Positions 49,929 through 60,490 are shown, counted from the first letter of the stretch. The stretch is 64,000 bases of DNA from Paraburkholderia sp. BL23I1N1 (GCF_003610295.1 NZ_RAPV01000001.1:1240001-1304000), one strand, 5' to 3'. Made by a program: numbers and translations. The notes: generated from the letters alone by a model not told the origin.

Positions 49929-50737
49929 GGTGAAAACTCCAATGACTGCGACGAAACTCATGAAAACGCGCATGAACGTTCCGCCACGGGTGCTGGGGAA
50001 GTGCAGTTTCGCGAGCAGAGCGATGGCGCCTCTCTCACCCGGAGGCGATAGAGGAAATGGGCGTAAAAAAGAAAACAGAACGCCCGTGCCTCGCGAACGA
50101 TTCGCGAAAAAACACTCGTCTAGATTGTGCTGACTGTTGCATCTGCGTGGCCGTGGAAGGGGGGCAGATGCATGAGGACGCTGGGGTGGCTGGAAGCTGG
50201 CCCATGCGCCGCTGGAAGGCTTGAAACGAAAAAGGCCGGTTGCTTCATTCGCCGCTCACGGTGTCACATGGAGCGGAGAAACGACCGACAAGCCTTCTTG
50301 TATAAAAACTGTCCGATTCAGCGTGGCGGCGTACCGGAAAGGCACGGTGAGCCAGTTTGAAAAGAACGCGACTGCGGATGATGCGCGGATGAAATGCAGG
50401 TGAATTGCTGTTGGAACGATGCACATGTTAGCACGATGACAGAGGATCGTGCAAACCCGAGGGGCGGCAGGAGGCTTGGGGAAGGCGCTGAATCCCTTGC
50501 GGGGTGGGGGATAGCGCGGATTGCGGCGGTATGGAAAGAAGGCTTAAAAACGACCTGAAATGTACCGGTTGGTGAGGCCGGCGGTGCTCTGAAGAAGGCG
50601 CTGGAAACGAAAAAGCGGACCAGATATCGGACGAAAAGTCGGACCAGAAATCGGACAAAAAAAATCCGCGCACGCGGCGCGGATTTTCGTGTGACTTTGC
50701 TTGGCGATCGAGGCTGTGAACGCTGGGACGAAAATAG
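49929..50737. other. Intergenic region between proP and yggX
   Basis: About 800 bp with no supported gene. A hairpin (GCACGAT / ATCGTGC, 50431-50452) and two imperfect 23-bp direct repeats (50615-50637 and 50638-50660, core CGGACCAGA-ATCGGAC) are present, the latter next to the yggX terminator. Confidence 0.45.
50657..50687 (-). terminator. Terminator of yggX
   Basis: Reading leftward, an AAAATCCGCGC/GCGCGGATTTT hairpin runs into eight T, about 50-80 bp after the yggX stop. Confidence 0.85.
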
Positions 50738-51013
50738 TTATTCCGCTGCCGGTGGCACGTAACCCTGCGCCGTATCCGCGCCTTCGCCGAAGAAGAACTT
50801 TTCGGTCTGCTTCATCAGATATTGACGCGCGCGCGGGTCTGCCATGTTCAGGCGGTTTTCGTTGATGAGCATGGTTTGTTGCTTCAACCAGGCTTGCCAG
50901 GCTTCCTTCGAAATGCCTTCGTAGATCCGCTTGCCGAGTTCGCCCGGCAGCGGCGGAAAATCGAGGCCTTCGGCTTCCTTGCCGAGCTTTGCGCATTGAA
51001 CCATACGAGTCAT
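50738..51013 (-). CDS. yggX: Oxidative damage protection protein / Fe(2+)-trafficking protein
   Basis: 91 residues, the normal family length: [78 protein letters not shown]. The conserved Cys7 is present. YggX protects iron-sulfur enzymes from oxidants and influences intracellular iron. In the same direction as argA and 55 bp behind it, so possibly co-transcribed. Confidence 0.95.
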   Translation of the reverse strand: MTRMVQCAKLGKEAEGLDFPPLPGELGKRIYEGISKEAWQAWLKQQTMLINENRLNMADPRARQYLMKQTEKFFFGEGADTAQGYVPPAAE

Positions 51014-51068
51014 GCTGTGCTTCTCCTGTAATCAATGTGGGGGCGGCAGTCGCTTTTTATAGGGACGC

Positions 51069-52458
51069 TCAGAGCTGTTTCATCAGCACGAGCGACTTGC
51101 GCTGCCAGTTATAGAGTCGGCGGCGGTCTTCCGGCAGATCGTCGACGGTGACCTTGACGAAGCCGCGCTTGAGGAACCAGTGTTCGGTACGCGTGGTGAG
51201 CACGAAAATCCGCGTGAGGCCGCGTGCGCGGGCGCGTTGCTCGATGCGCTTGAGCAGGCGCTCGCCGTCGCCGGTGCCTTGCGCTTCGGGCGCGACCGTG
51301 AGGCATGCCATTTCGCCGATGCGCTCCTGCGGATACGGATACAGCGCCGCGCAGCCGAACAGCACGCCATCGTGCTCGATCACCGAGAAATGGTCGATGT
51401 CGCGTTCGATCTGGTGGCGGCCGCGCCGCACCAGCGTGCCGTCCGATTCGAGCGGCTCGATCAGCGAGAGAATGCCGCCGACGTCGTCCGGTGTGGCTTC
51501 GCGCAGGCTTTCGAGGTTCTCGTACGAGATCATCGTGCCCACGCCGTCGTGCAGGAACAGTTCGAGCAGCAGGCTGCCGTCGAGCGCGTAGGGGATGATG
51601 TGCGCCCGTGCCACGCCGCCGCGGCAGGCGCGGATCGAATGCTTCAGGTAGAAAGCGGCGTCGCCGGTGACTTCGCCGCTTTCATGCAGCTTGTAGGCGT
51701 CGTCGAGCGACAGTTCGCGGAGCAGTTCGGGACCTTCTTCGCCGGCTTCCATCAGACCCGGCGTTTCGGTCAGGAACACAATCTTGTCGGCGCGCAACGC
51801 GATGGCCGCCGCCGAGGCGACATCTTCCATCGACAGATTGAAGGCCTCGCCGGTGGGCGAGAAGCCGAGCGGCGACAGCAGCACCAGTTTGCGGCTTGCG
51901 AGCGAATGGCGGATCGAATCCGCGTCGATCTTGCGCACCACGCCGGTGTGGGCGAAATCGACGCCGTCCAGAATGCCGACCGGGCGCGCCGTTACGAAGT
52001 TGCCGGACACCACGCTGATGTGCGCGTGCGCCATCGGCGTGTTTCGGCAAGCCCTGGCTGATCGCCGCCTCGATATCCAGACGCACTTCGCCGGCCGCTT
52101 CTTTCGCCGACTCCAACGCGCGCGCGTCGGTAATGCGCATGCCGTGCGAGAACTCGGATTCCACGCCGTGCAGGCTCATCTGCTCTTCGACCTGCGGTCG
52201 CGAGCCGTGCACCAGCACGATCTGAATGCCCATGGCCTGAAGCAGCGCGATATCGGACACGAGCGCATTCAGGAGCCCCTGATGCACCACCTCGCCGCCG
52301 AAACCGACGACGAACGTCTTGTTTCGGAACGCATGGATGTAAGGGGCGACTGAGCGCATCCAGTCGACAAATTGCGCGTGCTGGGCGAGATCTTCCGTTG
52401 CTCCGGCGGGGGCCGGAACGCTCGCGGGCGCGGGGACGAGGTCGGTTTGGGAATTCAT
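51069..52458 (-). pseudogene. argA: Amino-acid N-acetyltransferase ArgA, interrupted by a one-base insertion
   Basis: ArgA makes N-acetylglutamate, the first step of arginine synthesis. The N-terminal amino-acid-kinase-like half (MNSQTDLVPAP..., FVVGFGGEVV, VLVHGSRPQVEEQM, HGMRITD) is in one frame; the continuation (MAHAHISVVSGNFVTARPVGILDG...), including the C-terminal GNAT domain (MACLTVAPEAQGTGDGERLLKRIEQRARARG), is in another. The break is a T3 run at 52042-52044 where two are expected (PNTPMAHAH becomes PKHADGARA). Correcting it gives about 462 residues, normal for this group. The start at 52458 is close to and divergent from hrpA. Confidence 0.93.
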
Positions 52459-52467
52459 GCCGGGGAT

Positions 52468-52473
52468 TATAAT
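52468..52473 (+). promoter_or_regulatory. -10 element just upstream of hrpA
   Basis: A perfect TATAAT ends 8 bp before the hrpA ATG. A start about 7 bp downstream would make the hrpA mRNA leaderless or nearly so; the -35 is weak. Confidence 0.4.
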
Positions 52474-52481
52474 GCGCCCCC

Positions 52482-55400
52482 ATGTCGAATGTACCCAAAA
52501 GTCCCGCTACGGCGAACGAGAATGTGGCGCCGGCCGCCGATCAGGTGAACGCCGGCGACGCCTCGCGTCGTAATGCGCAGGACGCCAACCGCAACACGCC
52601 GGAAACGGCGCGCGAGTCACGACGTGCCGCAGAAGGCGCGGATGTGTCTGCGCAGAAAAAAAACCAGCCACAGGGCGCGCGTCGTGAAGTGGGCGCGCAG
52701 ATGCCGAAAGCGGCTCATGAGGGGCGCAAACAGTTGCCGCAAGGCGAAGCTTCGCGCAGGCCACCGAATGCCGGTGGCGCGGCGCAGCCGGCGCGCCGTG
52801 ATGAAGGGCACGCGCAAAACGCGTCTCGCGGCCAACGTCCGCAGCAAGGCGATGAGCGGCGCGGGCAGTCTGCCAGTGCGAGTGTGCCGAATCAGCCAAA
52901 TCAGTCGAAGCGCGGCGATGACCACACTAGCCACACTAATCAGCACGGCCGCGCACGGGCTCAAGGCGGCGAGCCTAACCGCGAATCCGGCGCGCCCGCG
53001 CAGAAATCGCAGCAAGCAGGCGATGCACAAAGCGGCCAGCCACGTCGTGAACCACGTCCGCCACGCGCTCAACGCGTCGTCGAGCCGAACCCGATTCCGC
53101 CGATCACGTTCCCCGAAGCGCTGCCGGTCTCAGGCCGCCGCGAAGAGATCGCGCGCGCCATCGCGCAAAATCAGGTCGTGATCGTCTGCGGCGAGACCGG
53201 TTCGGGCAAGACGACTCAGCTGCCGAAAATCTGCCTCGAACTCGGGCGCGGTCTCGGCGCGGGCGGCACTGGTCTGATCGGTCACACGCAGCCGCGCCGG
53301 ATTGCGGCATCGGCGACGGGCCGCCGCATCGCCGAAGAACTCGGCACGCCGTTCGGCGAAGTGGTCGGCTACAAGGTGCGTTTTACCGACAATCTGTCGC
53401 CGGGCGCGTCGGTCAAACTCATGACCGACGGCATTCTGCTCGCCGAAACTCAGACCGATCCGCTGCTCAAAGCCTACGACACGCTGATCATCGACGAAGC
53501 GCACGAGCGCAGCCTGAACATCGATTTTCTGCTGGGCTATCTGAAAGAAATCCTCGTCAAGCGGCCCGATCTGAAGCTGATCGTGACCTCGGCGACGATC
53601 GACGCGGACCGTTTCGCACGCCATTTCGGCCGTGACGACAAGCCCGCGCCGGTGATCGAAGTGAGCGGGCGTCTCTATCCGGTCGAGGTGCGGTATCGCC
53701 CGGTCGCGGAGGACAGCCCGGCGATTAAAGCGGCCGAAGGTTCTTCTTCGTCCGCGTCGTCGCGTGAACGGCCGAAGACTCAGCGCGAAACCGATCGCGA
53801 TCTGATGGAGGCGATCGTCGACGCCGTCGACGAACTGTGTCGCGAAGGCCCGGGCGACGTGCTGGTGTTCCTGCCCGGCGAACGCGAGATTCGCGATGCC
53901 GCCGAGGCGCTGCGCAAGCATCATCCGCCGCATACGGAAATCTTGCCGCTGTTCGCGCGGCTCTCCGCGGCCGAACAGGAGCGCGTGTTCCGCACCTCGA
54001 ACGCGCGCCGCATCGTGCTCGCGACCAACGTCGCCGAAACCTCGCTGACCGTGCCGGGGATTCGCTACGTGGTCGATACGGGCCTGGCGCGTGTGAAACG
54101 GTACTCGTACCGCAACAAGGTCGAGCAGCTGCAGGTCGAGTCGATTTCGCAGGCCGCCGCGAATCAGCGGGCAGGGCGTTGCGGCCGTGTTGCCGATGGT
54201 GTGTGTATCCGTCTGTATGAGGAAAGCGACTTCCAGGGCCGCGTGCGCTTCACCGAGCCGGAGATTTTGCGTTCGTCGCTGGCGTCGGTGATTCTGCGCA
54301 TGAAGTCGCTGCATCTGACGGCGATCGAAACCTTCCCGTTCATCGAGCCGCCGCCGGGCCGCGCCATCGCCGACGGCTATCAGTTGCTCAACGAACTGGG
54401 CGCCGTCGACGACGACAACCAGCTCACGCCGCTCGGCCGCGAACTCGCGCGCTTGCCGCTCGACCCGCGCGTCGGCCGGATGATTCTCGCCGCGCGCGAT
54501 CAGCAGGCGTTGAAGGAAGTGCTGATCATCGCCAGCGCGCTGTCCGTGCAGGACCCGCGCGACCGGCCGATCGAAGCGCAGGAGCAAGCCGACCAGGCGC
54601 ATCGCCGGTTCGCCGACGAGCGCTCCGAGTTCCTGCAATGGCTGAAGATCTGGAACTGGTTCGAAGAAGCGATCGCGCACAAGAAGTCGAACCGGCAACT
54701 GCAGGACGAGTGCCGCAAGAACTTCCTGTCGCAACTGCGTCTGCGTGAATGGCGCGACGTGCATTCGCAATTGTTGACCGTGGTGCGCGAGCACGGCTGG
54801 CGTCTGAACGAGGCGGAAGCGACTTTCGAGCAGATCCATCTGGCGCTGCTCACGGGCTTGCTGGGCAACATCGGCCTGAAAGCCGACGACGAACCGTATT
54901 TCCTCGGTGCGCGCAGCATCAAGTTTTACCTCTGGCCGGGTTCGGCGCTGGTGAAGAAGGCCGGTAAGTGGGTGATGGCCGCGGAACTGGTCGAGACGAG
55001 CCGTCTGTACGCGCGCTGCATCGCGAAGATCGAGCCGGAATGGATCGAGAAGATCGGCGAGCATCTGCTGCAGAAGTCATTGTCCGAGCCGCATTGGGAA
55101 AAGCGCGCGGCGCAGGTGTCGGCGTTCGAGCGCGCGATGCTGTACGGCCTGCCGATCTATCACCGGCGGCGCGTGAGCTTCGGCAAGCAGGACCCGGCGC
55201 GCGCGCGTGAGTTGTTCATTCGTGGCGCGTTGGTGGAGGGCGAATTCGATACGAAGCTGGCGTTCTTCGCGCACAACCGCAAGCTGCTCGCCGACATCGA
55301 GCAACTGGAACACAAGTCGCGCCGCCAGGACGTGCTGGTCGACGACGAACTGATTTTCGGCTTCTACGATCAGGCTTTGCCGCAAGGTATTTACACGGGC

Positions 55401-57044
55401 GCTGCGTTCGAGCGCTGGTATCGCGACGAGGTGAAGAGGAGCGGCCAGCCGGAAGACAAGCTGCGCCTGCTGTATCTGTCGCGCGACGATCTGATGCGGC
55501 ACGAAGCGGCCGGCGTGACGACCGACCTGTTCCCGAAGCGGATGACGATGGCGGGCGTCGAGATGGCGCTCACGTATCACTTCGAACCCGGTTCGCCGCG
55601 CGACGGCGTGACGCTCGCGGTGCCGCTCTATGCGCTCAATCAGGTCGACGCACGGCGCTGCGAATGGCTTGTGCCTGGCATGCTGAAAGAGAAAACGCAG
55701 CTTCTGCTGAAATCCTTACCGCAGAAGCTGCGGCGCCATTGCGTGCCGCTGCCGGAGTTCGCGGCGGGTTTCGTCGAACGGCACGGCGGTCCGCACTTCG
55801 GCGCGGGCGGTTTGCTCGAAGCGCTGATCGCCGACATTCGCGAGCAGACTCAGGTCGCCATGAAGCAATCGGACTTCAAGCTCGAGACGCTGACGCCACA
55901 CCTGTTCATGAATTTCAAGGTCGTCGACGAGCATGGGCGGCAGCTCGCAATGGGCCGCAATCTGTCGCAACTGCGTGCTGAACTGGGCGGGCAGGCGCAG
56001 CAGCATTTTCAGAAGATCGCATCGGGCGCGGCAGGGGCAGCGCTCGCGGATGCGGGCGGCGGTAGCGTGGCGGCTCCTTCGCACGCGGCGGGCTCGGCAG
56101 GCACGGCAAGCGGCGTGGCGTCGCGAGGCAAGGGCGCCGCTGCGTCCGGTCCGCAAACGGCATCGCAAGGCGGCGCAGCACCGGGTACCGCGCTTTACGA
56201 GAAACTCACCACGTGGAATTTCGGCAAGCTCCCCGAGTTGCTCGAAATTCGCCGCGGCGGCCAGACCTTGTTCGGCTATCCGGCGTTGGTGGATCGCGGC
56301 ACGCACTGCGACGTCGAAGTATTCGATTCTCCGGACGAAGCCGCGCGTATCCATCGCGCGGGATTGCGGCGACTCTTCGGGTTGCAGTTGAAGGAGCCGA
56401 TCAAGTATCTGGAAAAGAACCTGCCGGGTTTGCGCGAAATGGCGATGCAGTTCATGCCGCGCGGCACTCAGGAAGAGCTGCGCGATCAACTGATCGACAC
56501 CGCGCTTGACCGCGCCTGCCTGCAGGACCCGCTACCGGCCGACGACGTCAGTTTCCACACGCGCCGCGACGAAGGCCGCAGCCGTCTGACTTTACTGGCT
56601 CAGGAAATTGCGCGCCTCGTCGGGCAGATTCTCAGCGAATACGCGACGGTCACGAAAAAACTGGTGCAGGCGAAGGCGTTCACGGCGGCGCACGCGGACA
56701 TGCAGAATCAACTGGATGGCCTGATCGGCAAACGCTTTGTGGTCGATACGCCGTATGCGCAGTTGGCGCACTTTCCGCGCTATCTGAAGGGCATTGCGCT
56801 GCGTATTGACAAGCTGAAGGCGGACTCCGCGCGCGACGCACGGCAGTTCGCCGAATTCCAGCCGCTCTTGCAGCACTACCAGCGTGCACTCGCGCAACGC
56901 GGCGGCGTACTGGACACGCGCCTGTCGGAATTCCGCTGGCTGCTCGAGGAACTGCGCATTTCGCTGTTCGCGCAGGAGCTTCGTACGCCGATGCCGGTTT
57001 CGGTCAAGCGTCTTTACAAGGTGTGGGAATCGATGCAGCGCTGA
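52482..57044 (+). CDS. hrpA: ATP-dependent RNA helicase HrpA
   Basis: 1520 residues, DEAH-box type. A disordered N-terminal extension of about 200 residues rich in Gln, Asn, Arg, Ala and Gly precedes the helicase core. The core has Walker A GETGSGKTTQLPK, DEAH in IIDEAHERSLNIDFLLG, SAT in VTSATIDADRF, RecA2 with VFLPGEREIRDA, ATNVAETSLTVPGI and NQRAGRCGRV, then HA2, OB-type (DUF3418) regions to the C-terminus. Extra low-complexity segments occur at about 420-440 (GSSSSASSRERP) and 1180-1240 (Ala/Gly-rich). HrpA resolves stalled ribosomes and processes mRNA. The start is the ATG at 52482; no ribosome site is visible. Confidence 0.94.
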   Translation: MSNVPKSPATANENVAPAADQVNAGDASRRNAQDANRNTPETARESRRAAEGADVSAQKKNQPQGARREVGAQMPKAAHEGRKQLPQGEASRRPPNAGGAAQPARRDEGHAQNASRGQRPQQGDERRGQSASASVPNQPNQSKRGDDHTSHTNQHGRARAQGGEPNRESGAPAQKSQQAGDAQSGQPRREPRPPRAQRVVEPNPIPPITFPEALPVSGRREEIARAIAQNQVVIVCGETGSGKTTQLPKICLELGRGLGAGGTGLIGHTQPRRIAASATGRRIAEELGTPFGEVVGYKVRFTDNLSPGASVKLMTDGILLAETQTDPLLKAYDTLIIDEAHERSLNIDFLLGYLKEILVKRPDLKLIVTSATIDADRFARHFGRDDKPAPVIEVSGRLYPVEVRYRPVAEDSPAIKAAEGSSSSASSRERPKTQRETDRDLMEAIVDAVDELCREGPGDVLVFLPGEREIRDAAEALRKHHPPHTEILPLFARLSAAEQERVFRTSNARRIVLATNVAETSLTVPGIRYVVDTGLARVKRYSYRNKVEQLQVESISQAAANQRAGRCGRVADGVCIRLYEESDFQGRVRFTEPEILRSSLASVILRMKSLHLTAIETFPFIEPPPGRAIADGYQLLNELGAVDDDNQLTPLGRELARLPLDPRVGRMILAARDQQALKEVLIIASALSVQDPRDRPIEAQEQADQAHRRFADERSEFLQWLKIWNWFEEAIAHKKSNRQLQDECRKNFLSQLRLREWRDVHSQLLTVVREHGWRLNEAEATFEQIHLALLTGLLGNIGLKADDEPYFLGARSIKFYLWPGSALVKKAGKWVMAAELVETSRLYARCIAKIEPEWIEKIGEHLLQKSLSEPHWEKRAAQVSAFERAMLYGLPIYHRRRVSFGKQDPARARELFIRGALVEGEFDTKLAFFAHNRKLLADIEQLEHKSRRQDVLVDDELIFGFYDQALPQGIYTGAAFERWYRDEVKRSGQPEDKLRLLYLSRDDLMRHEAAGVTTDLFPKRMTMAGVEMALTYHFEPGSPRDGVTLAVPLYALNQVDARRCEWLVPGMLKEKTQLLLKSLPQKLRRHCVPLPEFAAGFVERHGGPHFGAGGLLEALIADIREQTQVAMKQSDFKLETLTPHLFMNFKVVDEHGRQLAMGRNLSQLRAELGGQAQQHFQKIASGAAGAALADAGGGSVAAPSHAAGSAGTASGVASRGKGAAASGPQTASQGGAAPGTALYEKLTTWNFGKLPELLEIRRGGQTLFGYPALVDRGTHCDVEVFDSPDEAARIHRAGLRRLFGLQLKEPIKYLEKNLPGLREMAMQFMPRGTQEELRDQLIDTALDRACLQDPLPADDVSFHTRRDEGRSRLTLLAQEIARLVGQILSEYATVTKKLVQAKAFTAAHADMQNQLDGLIGKRFVVDTPYAQLAHFPRYLKGIALRIDKLKADSARDARQFAEFQPLLQHYQRALAQRGGVLDTRLSEFRWLLEELRISLFAQELRTPMPVSVKRLYKVWESMQR

Positions 57045-57176
57045 ATGTTGAGTGGAGTGGCGCGCTGCGCGCGTCTGCTCCAGGCGTGCGGTGCGGACTG
57101 CGAGGCGCAACGCTTTTGCAGTGTGCATAAAAAAACGCGCGACGCCACGCCTTTTGAGAATGACATCACGCGTAAA

Positions 57177-57203
57177 GGGCGCGGGTCTTCAGGACCCGCG
57201 CCC
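57177..57203. terminator. Hairpin between hrpA and the autotransporter gene
   Basis: A GGGCGCGGGTC / GACCCGCGCCC stem with a 5-base loop lies between the convergent 3' ends; T-runs are short, so termination strength is uncertain. Confidence 0.55.
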
Positions 57204-57257
57204 GCTCGCTGCTTTTACAACGTTGCTACAGCCATCTTGACGAGTGGCTCACGCGGC

Positions 57258-59873
57258 TTACCAGTGCATGCCGGCGCCGACCGATGCGCCGAACTGGCCA
57301 CGCGAGTCAGAGGTGCCTTGCACCTTGTAGACCCACTTGCCGGTTTCCGACAGCTGCGACACGCCAATTGCCATGGCAGATTGACCGCCGTACGTGCCAC
57401 CGGCAAGGGCGACCATGCCGTGACCCGGAAGGACCGCTTGCGGCAAACCTGCGGCCGCGAGCGCCGAAGCGGTGCCACCGTACGAATCGCGACGCGCCGA
57501 ACGGATCTGGTCGTCGGTGTAGCTCTTGGCCTGACCGACCGCGCCGTTCATGCTCTGCTGCATCTGATTGACGTTGACCGCGTCCGTACCTTGCACACCG
57601 GCTGCGACGTTGATGATCTGGCGCTCCTGACCTGCTGCGCCCACCGACACCGTATTCGCTCTGTCTGCAACCGAACCTTGGCCCAGCGCGACCGAGTTGT
57701 CGGCGCTGGCGTTCGCCGCGGCGCCGAGTGCGGTGGCGTTGTTGCCGCTCTAGCGACCGAATTCGCGCCGATAGCGACAGCGTTGGTGCCGGTGGCCTGA
57801 GCGTTTGCGCCCGAAGCAATCGAGTGCGTGCCCGAGGACACCGCGCCTTCCGTATTGCGATCGCCGTCAGCGCTGAAGAACGGATTCGCTGCGTTCACCA
57901 CTGCGTTGTTCGCCACTCCGTCGATGGCCGCATTCAGTTGGCCGACGTTGACAGCGTCGCTTGCATCTACGCCGTTGGCGACGTTGTGGATCGCGGTGCC
58001 TGCATCGCCGCCTAGCGTGACGCTGTTCCTGTTGACGCTGCCGTCGGCGTTCGTGTCGTACATCACTGCACCGTTGAGCTTGGCATCGGTTTGCGCGCTT
58101 GCTGCCTTCAGTTGGGCGACGTTGACGGCGTCGGTGTCCGCTGTGCCGGCTGCGACGTTGGTGATCTGGCGTTCTGCGCCTGCTGAGCCCACCGAGACGG
58201 TGCCCGCCCGGTCGGCGACGGAACCTTGGCCGAGTGCAACCGAGTTGGACGCAATTGCGTTCGCGTTGAAGCCGAGTGCGGTCGAGTTGTCGCCCTCGGC
58301 CGTGACGAGGGTGCCGACGGCTGTGCTGACATTACCTTGCGCCCATGAGCTTGAGCCGGCGGCGAAGGATTTGTCACCCTCGGCAATCGAACCGCTGCCG
58401 ATAGCGACTGAATGGTCGCCGCTCGCGATTGCATCGTCTCCGCTGCCGTCGATGCCGGTTGCCTTGAAGTAGCGCGATGCGCTGGCCGTGGCGGCCTGCA
58501 ACTGGCTGACGTTGACCGCGTCGGTGGCTTCGATGCCGGCTGCGACGTTGGTGATCTGGCGTTCGCTGCCGGTGGCGCCAACCGATACGGTGTTGTCGCG
58601 ATCGGCCAGGGAGCTTTCTCCCAGCGCAACGGAGTTGACACCGGTCGCGGTCGAATACGTGCCGATAGCGGTGCCCTGAATGCCTGCGGCCGAATAGGCG
58701 CCGAATGCAACTGAACCGTAGTCGGATGCATTCGATCCGGTGCCAATCGCCACCGCTGTCATGCCTCCGGCGTATGCCATATTGCCGATTGCAACCGAAT
58801 TGATACCTTCAGCCTGAGCCTTGTTGCCGAATGCCAACGAGTAGTCGCCACTGGCTTGTGCGTTGTAACCGATTGCCGACGATCCTTTACCTGTGGCGTG
58901 TGAATCGTCCGGCTGCAGCCCGGTATCGTTGGTGCGCACGTATTTCACGCCGGTGCCGTTCTTGTCAGTGTAGGCGCTGCTGGTGTCTCCGGCGACGGCG
59001 TAAAGCTGCGCGCCGTTCACGGCGTCGGTGCTGGTAGCTGAAACCACGCCTTGATGCAGGTTCGTATTCGTTGTGCCGCCCGTTATGCCACCGTCCGAGG
59101 ATGCCGGACCGGCAAGCGTGACGCTGCTCTTGTCCGCGGGCGTTGCGTCGTACTGGACGCTATTGGCGGTGGCCGCGGCGATCTTGTCGTCGACGGCACT
59201 GAGCTGGCTGACGTTGACCGCATCGGTGTCTGCAGCGCCAGCGGCGACATTGGTGACACGCCGTTCATTGTTCTTCGAACCAACGGAAACTTCGCCAGTT
59301 GCGGTGGGCGCTGCAATTGCCGTTGCACCGGCGCCAACTGGCGCGTAAGCGGTTGTAGTCAGATCCGCGGTAGTGGTCGAGTTGGCGCCAAGTGCGACAC
59401 TGTTGTCCGACGTCGCGGCCGCGCTATAGCCGATCGCGACTGAATTGTTACCGGTGGCGGTTGTAGCAGCGCCTATAGACGTGGCACCGTCTGCAGACGC
59501 TGTGGACTTGTCGCCGACCGCCGTACCGTATTGGTTCAAAGACCACGCCGCGTTACCAATGGCGGTGGAGCCGGTGGAAGTTGCCAGCGCATTTGCGCCT
59601 GCGGCAACCGCCGCGTTGCCAGCAGCCGACGCATTGCGGTCGACAGTAGGGTCCACTCCACTGGCATCGAAATAGTTTGTGGCTGCGTTGCCAGCTGCCA
59701 AAGCCGTCGACGCTCCGCCCATCAGCGTTGCCGCGGCCAATACCGCCTGCGCTACCGCCAATTTTCCTGCCCCGCCCCGCCCCGCCCCGCTTCGTCTTCG
59801 ACCGTGCCGTTTCCGACGTGGCTACCCACGTTCCCGTCGCTTCACACCAAACCGATTTGTAAATCTTATTCAT
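57258..59873 (-). pseudogene. Trimeric autotransporter adhesin (YadA-like), out of frame at two places
   Basis: Start at 59873 gives an extended signal peptide region, MNKIYKSVWCEATGTWVATS, as in ESPR-bearing adhesins. The frame is lost near 59762-59789 (pentanucleotide repeat), and the next frame carries the signal core (AVAQAVLAAATLMGGASTALAAG), YadA head repeats of the GxxAxAxGxNAxA type, neck/stalk motifs (five copies of NVAAG..TDAVNVxQL-like) and more head repeats. A second shift near 57745 (one G missing in GCGGGC) precedes the C-terminal segment with a coiled-coil stalk and the YadA anchor ([26 protein letters not shown]...[10 protein letters not shown]). Corrected length is about 870 residues. 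It would mediate adhesion as an outer-membrane trimer; as read it is not translated through. Confidence 0.85.
59770..59789 (-). repeat. Pentanucleotide tandem repeat (CCCCG)4 in the autotransporter signal region
   Basis: Four perfect CCCCG copies (CGGGG on the coding strand) lie between the ESPR and the signal-peptide core. From the ATG at 59873 to the in-frame TTG codon of the core there are 112 bases, one more than a multiple of three; one extra copy (117) or two fewer (102) would restore the frame. Confidence 0.75.
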
Positions 59874-60490
59874 ATTTTCTGAAACTCCGCGGAATTACGA
59901 GTGTGGACGGCGCGTGAAAGTAAGCGGATTCGGATAAGGCGTCATCGCCCTGATATGTCGCGCACAAAATAAAAACATATAGACCGCGGTTTCTCCGTTA
60001 TCCGTTTTCCGTGTCCTGCTGAATTTTTCGCGCGTCCGAAACACCTGCTTTACGCTCTTAAGTCCACAGGATTAAGTGCATGAACGATGATCGGCGGGAT
60101 TGTCAGGTGTGGTGTGGGAAGGGTGGAATAAGCCAATTACTAAACGATTGAAAATAAATAATTAATCGTCATTTATTTTTATTAATTGTGTTTAAAATGT
60201 ATAAAGTAAATAAAAATAAATAACCGTCTTGGTTTGTCTTATGTTTATGTTGAAGATATAAGAATGTAATAATCCGTCTTTTTGATTAAAATAATGACAT
60301 TGTGTAAATCGGATAAGGTTTTTCCTACGTGGAACCGTCGTTATGTCGGCAGTGCAGCGAAATTCGCCGACAGCGCCTTGCTTGCATCCCGCCTGGTTTC
60401 CGCTTTTCCGCACTTCGCACCCGCATCTAGCTCAACCTCTGGCCCGGGCAAACGTTCTACAATGGCGGTTGTTCTCCGAAGTGAGTTTTC
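59874..60490. other. AT-rich intergenic region upstream of the autotransporter
   Basis: Roughly 60120-60310 is strikingly AT-rich (AATAAATAATTAATCG, TTTATTTTTATTAATTG) in a GC-rich genome, the kind of region H-NS-like proteins bind. It separates the autotransporter from the divergent YVTN gene, whose likely -10 is TACAAT near 60457. No gene seen. Confidence 0.6.

Noticed and set aside
53130..55064. 644-codon leftward open frame
   Set aside because: Lies wholly antisense to hrpA, with Arg/Gln/His-rich content typical of high-GC shadow frames.
60192..60413. 73-codon leftward frame in the AT-rich block
   Set aside because: No ribosome site and no family; arises from the AT-rich composition.
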